Source of the DNA: Neofusicoccum parvum
Lineage: Eukaryota > Ascomycota > Dothideomycetes > Botryosphaeriales > Botryosphaeriaceae
DNA: 64,000 bases
NCBI GenBank assembly: GCA_020912385.1
Contig: CP087209.1
Location: forward strand, 3,038,001-3,102,000
Direction of reading: 5' to 3'
The position numbers and the translations under genes were made by a program. The notes beneath the pieces were generated by a model. The model had not been told where the DNA came from. It did not search any database and saw only the letters and a list, made by a program, of their open reading frames with translations. Shown here piece by piece: positions 1 through 10,910 of the stretch (the first letter of the stretch is position 1; every line of letters starts with the position of its first letter).

Positions 1-1184
1 CTGTCATTTGAGTTCTTTATCATGATTTCATCCTCTTGTCCCCTTTCAACATACCTGAGGACTATCATATACTTTAGAGAATGACGAAGCCGGAAGAGGC
101 TGCCACTAAACAACCGATAAACCACGACGCATGTGAATCAGCAAATCACATGGGCCAAGCGACTGCGCTAGCCACTCTCATCGAGACAGGCGTTAGCGAG
201 CTGGCGGAGCATCGGTCCGTTAGTAGGCGCGTGTGAACGTGGCTCCTCTTGTGGTCTGCCAACTTTCAGATATTGGACGTCTGACTGGACCGACATTTCT
301 TAGGAAATGCTCACAAGATGCGTGGCGAGGCTAAGTGGCTTCGACTAGTACAGTCGTTGCCATTGGCTCCGGTTTGCGTACTTCAACAAGTCAAGCATGT
401 TTGTAACTCTGTGTTGGTTTGTGGCCGCAACTGCAGGTATGACCAGTTTCTCCAAGACTGCAGTCTGCTTGGTGTAGTTAAGAGTTCAGTCACACTTACC
501 CTCGCGCTCAGCAAAACGCCTTGAATGTTTGGGGCTGCCACAGCGCTACCCAAATTGGAATGACGGTTCCTCAACTAGACGCACTAGCCTCTTTCGTCCG
601 GGTACGTCTCGCTTTCGCCTGCTGCGTAAGGGACCAATACCACTGGCCTCCCCTAGTCCATCCTAGTCCTCCAGCCACCTGTAGAAGCGCCATCCTTCGC
701 CGCTCTAAAGGGCCAAAACTAGACCTTTGTAATTTTTGACTTTATTGCGCCCTAATACCTCGAGCCGTAAAAAGTTGACGGAATACTTACTTCCTTCCTG
801 GCCTAAAACACGTGATCGTTATTGGCATTCTACAAGGCTGAATTGGCTACGGCCTTTTTGAAGATTGAGGTGCTTCAAGGTACACTAAACCCGAGTGGAA
901 TGGTGCGAATGTTCCAGATAAGCCATTGGATTCATTGTATTGTCCAGGAACCGGGAATACAATACCACGTATCACGTAGCCGTATAGAGTTGATTCGAAA
1001 CAAAAGATGAATTTCTATATGTTCGCTGAGTAATTGACGATTGTCATGGCTTCTCCGTGTGTATTCAGTAGCGGTAGGCATCTAGATACATTCAATATTT
1101 CTTGAGTAGACTTGCATTCCAGCTTTTCAGTACTGAATCTGTTTCCGAGGCAAGAGGGCTGGAAGGAAGGAATTCATCACGAGA
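1..1184. other. Gene-free left edge
   Basis: No open frame here has a recognisable motif or codon pattern, and I see no tRNA or clear repeat. The right part is probably the 3' flank of the minus-strand SNF2 gene that ends near 1185. Composition is closer to AT/GC balance than the GC-rich deserts later in the window. Confidence 0.5.
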
Positions 1185-4100
1185 TCATTTCCTATCCTGA
1201 GTCAGTAGATACTTGGATGTATTAGAGAGCGAACCACTCACTGCATAGTTCTGCAATTGAGCCTTTTGTTTCGATTCAGCCTTAAAACCTCCCCGTGACA
1301 ACACCACCTTATGTTGCTGTCGGTTCTGCACACTCTAGAATGATTTTTTAGCATCCGTTATGAGGGGTTCGAGATTTTCACGGCTCACCTGTTCCACAGT
1401 GTTGTTTACAATATACCGTATGATTGTGACCGTCCTCTTCTGACCAAGTCTCAAGACACGGCCCACGGCTTGGCTTTCTACGGAAGGATTCCACTGTGGC
1501 TCGAGAATGTGTAGGCGGCTCGCGACGGAGAGGCTGTTCAGTCTGGTGGAATCATTCAGTCAATGGAAACAAGTTTTGGAGGCGCTTTGGCAAGCTCACC
1601 CGACAGCACCTGTACCCAGCGTCATGAGAAGAACTTTCGTATTTGTGCTGGTCTGAAAGTCTGATAAGACCGCCTTCCGGGCGCCGAATGGCAGAGAGCC
1701 ATCTACGCGGAAGAAGGAGACATTGTTTTCTTTGAACAGATCTCCGACGAGATCCAGGGTCCTCTTCCAGAAACTGAAAATCACGCTGGGGGAGCATTAG
1801 AATAATATTCAAACGTTGTAAAGACAGAAGATACCTTTTCTCGCCATTGCTGTTCTCTTGAACGTCTTTCAGCAAGACCTTCAGCTTCGATGGATAGGTC
1901 CGCTCAGAGGTGCTTTCCGCCTCTATCTCATCTACAGCCTCAAACATGGGCTCGTCATGGTCATGGTCCTTCTTGCAAAGCGGGCATTCGAAGTGCTCTT
2001 CGAGGTTGCGATGTTCGTCAATATCTGTCCGGTATCTCACAGTGCATTCACCGCAGACAAGCCGGCGGCAATTTGTCAAGATAGCGGGCTCAGGATCACC
2101 ACATCCGCCAAGGGAGAGGACATCGCAAGAGCAATAACCGCATACAGCTTCCCCGCTTTGCTGCATGCAGCTGAGCGTCTCTTCAGCAGCCTCAGGGGAT
2201 AAACGAAGGGAGGGAACGTCTCCGTTATTGCAGAATAGACGCAGCCTGAGTAGAGCCTCTAGCACACTCTGATGGGTTTCCTTCGCCTTGCGCCCACTAA
2301 CGGCCATCTCGATTGCCAGCTGGCAGCGCCTTTTGAGTTTGTTGTATTGAGCTCTTTCTTCCAGGGTAAACTCGATGGGGTACGTATGATATTTCGATTG
2401 CTCCATTTGAAGGACACCTTTGTTGCGGCGCAAGCAGATGGATCCTAACAGGCACCGAAGATTTTCGAAGTCGCGCTTAGCGGCTGGCACAGCAAGCGTC
2501 GTTTTGCGTGTGATGTATGTGTTGAAGTTATTCCCTTCCTTAAGTACTGGCAGTTGAAGAAACTTGACAAGCGCTCCAAGGTCTTCGAGAGAGTTCTGAA
2601 TGGGCGTGCCGCTGAGACACCAACGGATATGTGCCGAGATAGTGCTAACAGCCTTGAACTGTTTCGTTGACCAGTTTCGGATCACATGAGCTATACCAAG
2701 TCAATAATGCATAATTACACCACGCATGGCCAGAGAGTAGGGTATTGTACCTTCGTCGAGAACAAGGCGGTACCAATTTACATTCTCAAGCATACACCTG
2801 TGGCGACGCAGCTCTGCTGCAACGGTGCCATAGGTTGTTATAACAACATCATGTTCGATGAGGGCCGCGCGGCCGATCTGTCTGTTCTGACCATGGTACT
2901 TATGGTATCTGAGCGTTCCAGGGCGGACGTGACTATTTGTTGATCAGCAACATGAAAGTGTGAATTGACCATAGTGAGAGTAACTTTCTGATTTCATCAA
3001 CCCAACTGTCAAGCAGTACTGTATTCAAAGAAGCATCTATCAGTAATCAAACGCGATAACTGGGCGTCTTAACACTCACATGCGGATGGCACAACAATTA
3101 GCGTAGACTTTGCGGATACGATGCCCTCACCATCGGGTGGTAGAGTAATGCTCCCGGGCCCGGCAAACTCGTTCGCGTGGGGTAACGAGCCTACTATGCG
3201 TGCCAGCATCGTCAAAGATTTCCCAAGACCCATCTCGTCAGCAAGAATACCACCGAGAGCATCTTGTGGAGTGTCGTTGTTGAAGCCAGTGATGCGATGT
3301 TTGTAACTGAGTAGTAAGAGAACGTGAGCAAGGTTGTTGCACTAACGGAAAGCGCAAAACTAATATGGATATGGTCTCACCATGCAGGGGTTGATCCAAG
3401 ATCTTCCCAGAGGCTCTCTTCAGAAGGTGAGTCGCCAGTTTCTCTTCTCCGGATGAAGTCCACAGCTGTTTTCTGGTGGCTACAAATCATCAGTACTCTG
3501 GAGAATGGTGCACACACAGTTCGGTGCTCACTAACCTCAACAAGGGGCTTAATATGCGTGTGTCTGAATCTGTGGGTGCCTCGATCAAATACTGATGTTG
3601 AGGTGCTTCGTCCATGATGCCTTCGTAATCGAAGGACTCTTCATTTTGGGCTATGCCTTCGTTTGCAGATCCTTCTGTGTCCTGGAAGTCTAAAGACCCC
3701 GGTGGAGCAGATACATGAAAAAAGTCGAGATGAGATAGATCGAAGTATTGCGGGTTGTGATACCTGAGCTTCCGGGCGTTGAAGTAAGGATGTTGCAGGA
3801 ACAACCCACACTTGGAAAGCTTCTTCGCAACATTCTCTGCCTCGGCTGGAGGCCCATACAGTTCGGCATCGATGCTCATGCGGATGGACTTGGTGCCCTT
3901 CTCGACTGCGGCAAGACACTCTGACCATTCATTCTTGGTGACGAGTCCCTCCACATGTACAGTATCGGGCAAGTCATGCAAAGCATCAAAGCTTTTCCGG
4001 TTTAGCATGGCCACCTTTTCTTCCTTCTGAGTTTCAATAATGCATAGGTCTTCGTGGAATGAGAACCGCAGAGTGAGAAACCACTGTCCCTCGTCGGTCA

Positions 4101-4692
4101 CTTCCACGAAATCCATGGAGGAGTGGTCAGGCGGCACCCAGCGTGGCTCAACTTTGATATCGCAGATCTCGAGAGAGGTGTCAGCATGGACCTTACGGCA
4201 GACTGCAAATCAACGTACCAAGCCGTAGCAGATTTCTAAATCTTCCGGATCAGAGTTCTGCTCTTCTGTCGGAGAAGCCTCACACAATTCCTCCGCTATC
4301 ACGGCGGGTGGAGCTTCAACAAGTTCATCCGGACCCGGCAGTTCGACAACATCAGACTCAGCGAGGGTACTTTCAAGCACGAAGTTGCTGCCCGGCGATG
4401 CGAATGCATCTTGGGGCGAGCATGCATCTGGCAAGTCGAAATCAAGCTGGGCATGGAAAGACAGGTAATTCGACGGACTGTCACTCGTCAGGCTACCGTC
4501 GCGGGTTCGCGAGCCAGTCGAGAGGTCGGGAGTGGCGCTCCACGAGGACGGTAAATCTTGTGTCGAATCGTCTGCATCGGACTGGTGGTACCGTTTCGCT
4601 GGTGGGGTCGATGGAGTGTCTTCCGGAGGCCATGGGCGCTTGCGTTGAGAAGTGTCAGGTAGTGCGAGGAGGTTCATGTGGACTGCACGCAA
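1185..4692 (-). CDS. SNF2-family DNA helicase, RAD5/HLTF-like, with RING finger (spliced)
   Basis: ATP-dependent DNA translocase of the SNF2 superfamily, in the RAD5/SMARCA3-like group that joins a helicase to a RING ubiquitin ligase; nuclear, with a role in chromatin remodelling or DNA-damage tolerance expected from the family. Reading the minus strand: an acidic N-terminus (4692-4284); a conserved pre-helicase region (4202-3536); a small exon (3479-3381) with HQKTAVDFI; motif I DEMGLGKS in 3306-3080; motif II read as LVLDE then AH across an intron near 2690; SGTPIQN at about 2610; an inserted RING with CGYC, CRRLVCGEC and CPLC (about 2150-1960); and the C-terminal helicase part with VDGSLPFGARK and AVGRVLRLGQK (1780-1420). 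Introns lie near 3480-3535, 3307-3380, at several points in 2690-3079, near 1800-1850, near 1555-1610 and near 1340-1390. The first exon junction conflicts with a simple model: the frame after EICYG meets TGA near 4217. The last 50 residues are uncertain. No HIRAN domain was seen. Confidence 0.85.
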
Positions 4693-5279
4693 TCAAGCAA
4701 AGATGCAGCTAGAAGACGGAACGACAAGTCAATGACCGGATGTCGAGGCTGTCGAGGCGCGGAGTGAGGATGCGATAAGAGGCCATAGCGAGTGTGCGGG
4801 TGGGAGGCGGGTCGGGCAAGGCTGGCGCCCGGCGTGTGCGCGTGGATGCATGCATTGCGCAGCAGCATGGTGGAGCAGGCTGTGCGCGAGCCGCGCTGGA
4901 CGAATGAGTGGTGAGGACTCGGGCGGCAAGGCAGCCGTCGAGGCTGAGACCGCCTCGGGGCCGCGCACGGGCCCGCCCTGGCCGCGGATCGGGCGCCGCA
5001 GCCTTGCTCTCTCCACCCTCGCCCTCGCCATCCGCCACACCAGTGCTGCGAGTGCCTGCCCGGCGCTGCCATGCCATCCACCTTGGCTTCCCTCAAATGC
5101 AGCCACCGCCCCGCCGGGCGGACCTGAGGCTGACCCGCGAAAATCTCACCCTACCCAGCCATGCCTCTGCGACTCCACTCGCTGTGACCACGTCCCCCAT
5201 ATTTTCGCTGCGAGGCCTCAAGGACTGATTCCAGCGCTTGTCCGAGACATTCAAACGGTCCAGCCATTGTCTTAGAGCC
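4693..5279. promoter_or_regulatory. Divergent intergenic promoter region
   Basis: A 587-base GC-rich spacer between the start of the minus-strand SNF2 helicase and the start of the plus-strand STAND gene, so it must hold both promoters. Several overlapping open frames exist on both strands, but they are GC-driven and carry no domain. I see no convincing TATA box. Confidence 0.55.
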
Positions 5280-8200
5280 ATGTCAGCATCACAGTCGCCG
5301 CAAGCCCTCTTCGAGAAGGCTCTTCAGGACTTCAAAAACGAGGCTGGCCTCACCCCCGATGAAGAAGCCCAATTCAAATTGACAACTCTTGAGGAGCTCC
5401 AAAAGACAGTCCAGGCAACGCAGCTCAAGCAGGAAAGCTCTCGGCGGTTGAGGTATATGAGGAGATTGCAAATATTCATGGATACCATGGATCAGTACGG
5501 AAAAGTCATCGAAGTGTTCGTCAACGCCGCAGACATGGTTGCTTTCATCTGGGTGAGTCCGTATACAATCTCATACCTCAAATAACTCCGGACTGATGGC
5601 ATTCAGGGCCCAATGAAACTACTGCTGCAGGTAAAACTTTCCCGCTGTCATCATACCCTACGTGACCCCGGATCGAATGTCTAACGAATTCGAACCAAAG
5701 ATTGCGGCCAACTTCTCCGAGGGGTTCAACTCTCTGCTCGACGCCTACCAAGAAATCGGGGAGAGCATGCCTCAGGTGATCCAGTACAAAGATGTCTTTC
5801 ACGAAAACACAAATATGCAGAAAGTTCTCGCCATGATCTATGCCGACCTGCTTGAGTTCCACCGGGAGGCTCTCAGGTGTTTCAAAGGAAGAAGTACTAC
5901 TTCTGTATCTTGCTACAAACGCTTTTCTGATGACCATCCTAGTGTGGAAGCAACTATTCTCGGCTACCTGGCGAGGATTTGCCTCTAAGATCAAATGCAT
6001 GACTGCGGATATGCATCGCCACACTCGTCTTCTGGAAAGTCAGGCAGGAATCGTGGAGTTTGAAGAACTGTTACGCTTGCGAGCACAATCAAAAGCCCAA
6101 TTTGAAGATATGAGAGAAAGAGAACAACTGCGAAGACGTACGTTCGTTGTCAAATGGCTTTCTGCTGCCCCTTCACAGGTCATTCAGGAAAAGGGGGTTG
6201 AAGCAAGATCTTTGTGCAGTGGATCTGGCCGCTGGCTCCTGAGTGATAACCGCTTTGTGAATTGGTTCCACTTGAAGTTTTGCAGGACCCCCCTCCTATG
6301 GTTGAGTAGCATTCCGGGAGCCGGTCTGTCTCAAGTTCCTCTCTCCCTTGGTGTAAGTTCGAAACTGATATTATTGTTAACTTGTAGGTAAGACTGTTCT
6401 CGCATCTCTCGTCATCGAAGAAGCCCAGAAATTACCTGGCACTACGGTTGCGTTTTTCTACTGCAGATACCAAGACGCAGAGCGGAACAGCTTCTTAGCC
6501 CTTGCTCGAGGAATTTTATCTCAGCTACTTGCCCAGAACGATGGCGAAGACCTATTGCTTTATCTATACGAAAAAGCAACGAGAAGTGGCGAGACAGCAC
6601 TTTCGTCGGAAAAGCTAGCCAAGGAAATTCTCGAAACAACTCTGGGAAAATGTACCGAAACCTACATCGTGATTGACGGGCTCGATGAGTGCAGCAGAGA
6701 GGAAAGGAAGGAGATTTCTGCCTTTTTCCGGCGCACTGTTGAGTCGCTCCCAAAGACTGAACCGGACCGAATCCGCTGTCTCTTCATCAGCCAAGATGAT
6801 GGTGCTGCACGGAAAGATTTCAAGTCTCTAGCGAAGATAGAGGTGACTGAAAAAGACAACAAGCCTGACATTAAGGACTTTGTCGAGGCATGGCAACAGA
6901 AGATCAAAGACAAGTTTGACCTTGATCTGGACACATATAACGTGGCGGATATTGTTGTATCCGGATCCAAAGGTAGTTATCTCTCGTGTATTTTTTTATT
7001 TTTTTTTGAGGGCGAATTGCAACTAATGACCTCGTAAGGAATGTTCCTATTTGCAAAGCTTGTCACTGAGCATCTTTACGAACAGCCTACGCTCAAGCAT
7101 CTTGAGAGAGAATTGCAGCCAGATATTTTCCCCAAAGGGGTGGAAGATGCGTAAGTGGACCGGCGATTCCTTGATCACCTCTGACATTCTCCCAAGGTAT
7201 AAGCGTATATTAAATCGAATTGGCGAGAATACGTCAGAAGCAAAGTTGAAAAGTGCAATGACGGTCCTTGGTTGGATTGTGTGCGCGAAGCGTCCTCTCA
7301 AGTGGCGAGAGATCCAAGGCGCTGTCTCAATTGATTGGGAAGCAAAGACTGTTGACTACAAAGGAAAGCTGAGCGATGACCCGAAAGACTTGTGCGCATC
7401 CCTGGTAGAGAGACGGTCTGATGATTCCATGGAACTCGTTCACACGACTGCGAAGAAGTAAGCGAATCTGTCCTGACACAACGAGCCGTTTCTGATGTGT
7501 TTTGGGACAGGTATCTCATCAATGAACAACATGTGAGGACTTCGGAAGTAGAGTATGAGCTCGCATTGCGATGTTTGCGTTATTTGAGCTTTCCTCCTCT
7601 TACGTTATCATTCGTCGACGATGAGGAACTAGAGACTGACATCGAGGAGGCCATCCTGGATGGGTACTACGCCTTCTTGGACTACGCTATCGTCTTCTGG
7701 GTTGCCCACTTCGAGGAGAGCGTCCCCGCATATGAAGACAAAGACCGTCTTGACTCGATTAACGAAGATCTTGAAGAGTTCCTTACTGCACACTGGTCGA
7801 GTTCCAAAGCAAAGCTTCCGGTCCCCTCCAAAGTGAAAGCGAAGCTGGAGCGTTTCAAATCCCAGGAATTCTATGAACGTCTCGCGCAAGCGTTTGTGTT
7901 CTCCAGGAAACAGAAGGGACACTTTGGAAAAGCCCCCTCCGATGAAGATATTCTTGATCTGCATCGAATTGTTTCTCGAGTAAGGACTATTCTGGAACGG
8001 CTCGGGTCATCGGCAAGCCAAGCCTCCCACGAGTCAACCCTTACGGAATTTTATGGCCCTCATTGGTTCAAGTGCCCCAGGATGAACTGTCAGTTCTTCG
8101 ACAAAGGATACAAAGCGCGGTCAGACCGTGAAGAGCACATCGCTCGGCACGAGCGCGCGTTTTTGTGTTCCTTCGAGGGCTGCCATCATGCAGACATGGG

Positions 8201-8993
8201 ATTTGCGACATCGAAGGAACTTGACAGGCATTTGTCGGTTGTACACAATCTCGACATTGCCGAGGACCTCGAGTTCCCAGAAACACCAAAGCCCCAGAAG
8301 AAGCAACAAGGTCATATACCATGCCCAGAATGTGGCGAGATGTTCACTCGAAAGTACAATATGGTATCCCACAGGAATACACACGGCGGAGTCAAACGAA
8401 TCAAGTGCCAGGAGTGCGACAAAGCTTTCTACAAAAGTTCCGACCTCGATCGCCATATGAAAATCCACTCGGGAGAGAAACAATACGAGTGTGTTGGCCC
8501 GCTTAAGAACGGCGAGAAATGGGGCTGTAGAAAGAAGTTTGCCCGGGCGGACAAATTAAAGCAGCACCGCCAGAGTGAGACTGGTCGCCGGTGCATGCAG
8601 CCCCTATTAGATGAGCAGGCGCATGAAAAAGAAAAGAAAGAAGAGCTAGAACGGGAGCGCATCAGAGCAGAAGAGGCGGCGAAAGAACTCGAGCGAATCA
8701 AGGTAGAAAAGGAGATGGCGCTGGAGCAAGCGAGGAAGGCCGAGAGCGAGGAAGCGCGGGAGCTGGCACGCAAGTATGCTGAGGCAATGTCGCGGGAGTG
8801 GAAGCGCATACAGGCTGGGGAAGAGGCGCGCCAGAAGGCACAGAAAGAGGCGGAGGAGAGCCGGCGCAGTCACACTCCGGTGCACATTCCCGCCATCACG
8901 GTAGAGCCGCCACCGCCACCGGAGGGATCCACGGCTCTACCCCCGTTCTCAAGTCTCACGAGGGCGCTTTCAGATAATGAGCCTGCCGACTGA
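5280..8993 (+). CDS. NACHT STAND (NLR-like) protein with C-terminal C2H2 zinc fingers
   Basis: Predicted signal-transducing NTPase of the fungal NLR-like type. Model: 5280-5552, 5607-5630, 5701-5893, 5943-6323, 6388-6972, 7039-7150, 7197-7457, 7511-8993; 1,103 residues, all introns GT-AG of 46-70 nt. Domains: an N-terminal helical region (about 1-250) like DUF7708, which precedes NACHT in many fungal proteins (VNAADMVAFIWGPMK); a NACHT P-loop IPGAGKT at about 287-293; Walker B IVIDGLDEC at about 380; GMFLFAKLV after it; and a winged-helix-like end with LVHTTAKKYL at about 605. No ankyrin, WD40 or TPR repeats follow. Instead, residues about 795-972 carry two divergent fingers (CPRMNC, CSFEGC), two canonical C-x2-C/H-x3-H fingers (CPEC, CQEC) and a final degenerate finger ending in Cys. 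A Glu/Lys/Arg-rich helix (about 980-1060) and a Pro-rich tail close the protein. Start chosen at the first Met of the conserved N-terminus. The zinc fingers suggest nucleic-acid or protein binding; that is inference. Confidence 0.85.
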
Positions 8994-10910
8994 ACGCCTG
9001 AAGACTACGGACGAAACCTGAAAGGCGGTTGGTGATTAGTGAAATAGCTCGGCTCTCATTTACTGGTGTTCAGCGCGTGCTTTCGCCCCCAGATCAAGCG
9101 TGGATGGCAATTGACAGCATGTTCTGACAGGTCTGCGGCACTTCGAAATAGGGGAAATAGAGTTTGGCAGCGCACTTTATCTCCAGCTTGGGCTTCAATG
9201 AGGTTCTCTTGTAGTTCGCCGCAAGAACACCGTTGCGGCCATGCGTCCAGGGCAGACATGGGGATACGTATGAGTGGGCTGATTTTTCCCAGTCTCGTTT
9301 CAGCGATGCGGCGAGGTCGGGATTTCCGGATCTGGACAAGTGGCCGACAGCAGACGGGTGTCTTCACATGGCGGCAGGCCAGGTCTTTTCCCCACGCTCG
9401 GCAAGGCTGAGACTCGAGCAGCATCACGCATCCCAAGGCCATGGTAGGGCGGCTTTTTGCTCCAGCTCCCCCACAGAGTCCTGGCAAGCGCGCGCTATCA
9501 TGGCCTGGCATGCTCACAAAGCAGGGCCGGAGCGGCAGCGTGTGAGGACACGGGCCCGAGCAAAGTCCGCCGGTTTAAGGCTCGGGACGGACAGGCACCC
9601 GCCTGCCGCCTCCTGGACCCCAGCTCACGCTCCCCAGAGATCCCCGCCATCCCTGCTCGGACCCGCCCATCTCAGCCGCTCACTGACTCCAAGCATGACC
9701 CCACGGCTTGCTTATCTCCCGTCTCATGAACCTGTCTCGCTGCTGCCGTCAACTCTAACGTCCTGCAAGCTGCCGCTCTGGGCCTGATCGCTCGGGTGAT
9801 GACAGCATCGCTCACGCACGGCGATCCCCCGTCGCCGCCAGCCACATGTGCCTCGACGCGTCACGGATCACTGCGCGAACCAGCCATGCGCATGTCTGAG
9901 CGAGCAGGACACGGCGTCGATCGAGCCGCGACCACGACCATCGGCGCTGGCGCCTTTCCTTGCTCCAAGGCTTTCCGCCCGCGTGGACAGGACAGCTAAG
10001 CGACGTAGCGGCCAGTCCCTCACCAATCGCGCGTCTTGTCAGGGGCCATCTCCATCAGAATTGTCTCGCAGCGCTGGTGCCAACAGTCCTGTGGAGTTCC
10101 CCGCAGCCTCTCTCCACAATAACGCGTGCCCAGCCCGCGTACCAATACAATCACCCAGTAGCACGACGGCTCGGATGTTGAGTTTGCCCAGTTAGGACAA
10201 CTGGCTCCCAACGGGCTCCGGTGATTGCTAGCAACTCGAGCCTTGGCTGTCTTCCGGCACTTGAGTCTGAAGGAGCCGGCACCGTATTCAAATGACCGGA
10301 CCAAATTGTCGGAACTTCCCCGCGCCAATGATAGCTCAACAAGCCTCCGGCGGGCAGTCCTTTCGCCCAGATCTCGACGCCTCTCCATCTGCGGTTAAAG
10401 CCGTGACTGTTGAAACAAGCTCCACGCGATCAGCTTGCTGACAAGCGCCTCCTCAGATGTCCTTCCCGTTGGACGCATGTCGCTATTCGCTCGCGTAAGC
10501 CTCTAGCTCGGTTCCTGAAGGTGGTCTGCCGTGCACCCCGGCCATGGCGACTGCCTTCCGGCGCCCCTATCCGATGTCTAGCCCGCCTGCTGCTTGTGCC
10601 GCCTCCCTCTGCCAATCCCACAGCCTTGCGGTACCATCCGGCCATTTCATGCGCAAGAGGATCCCATGGGATCTGCGCCTCGAGCCGTGCCAACGCTCCC
10701 GGCTGCGCATATCTAGAGCCCACTCAAATCCTTCCTACGGTTGACAAGTATTGGTGGCTGCCTGTAGGGATACCCTCACCTACCTCATTATACGATGGCC
10801 ATTTCATCTATTCTCCGGGGCCATCTCCGCCTACCTCTGCCTTCTGATATTTCCTTCTTGCTGTCCTCCCCCTTTGCCCGTCGACCTTTGACGGACAAGG
10901 CCTTCTCACC
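8994..10910. other. Gene-free 1.9 kb, GC-rich
   Basis: Several overlapping open frames on both strands (for example 9233-9787 and 10410-10847) are rich in Ala, Arg, Pro and Ser with no motif, as expected of GC-rich noncoding DNA. The right end, with its pyrimidine-rich stretch just before 10911, is probably the leader of the next gene. Nothing else recognised. Confidence 0.5.

Noticed and set aside
9000..10900. Possible gene between STAND and the 7-TM gene
   Set aside because: Overlapping frames on both strands with no conserved stretch, consistent with GC-rich spacer.
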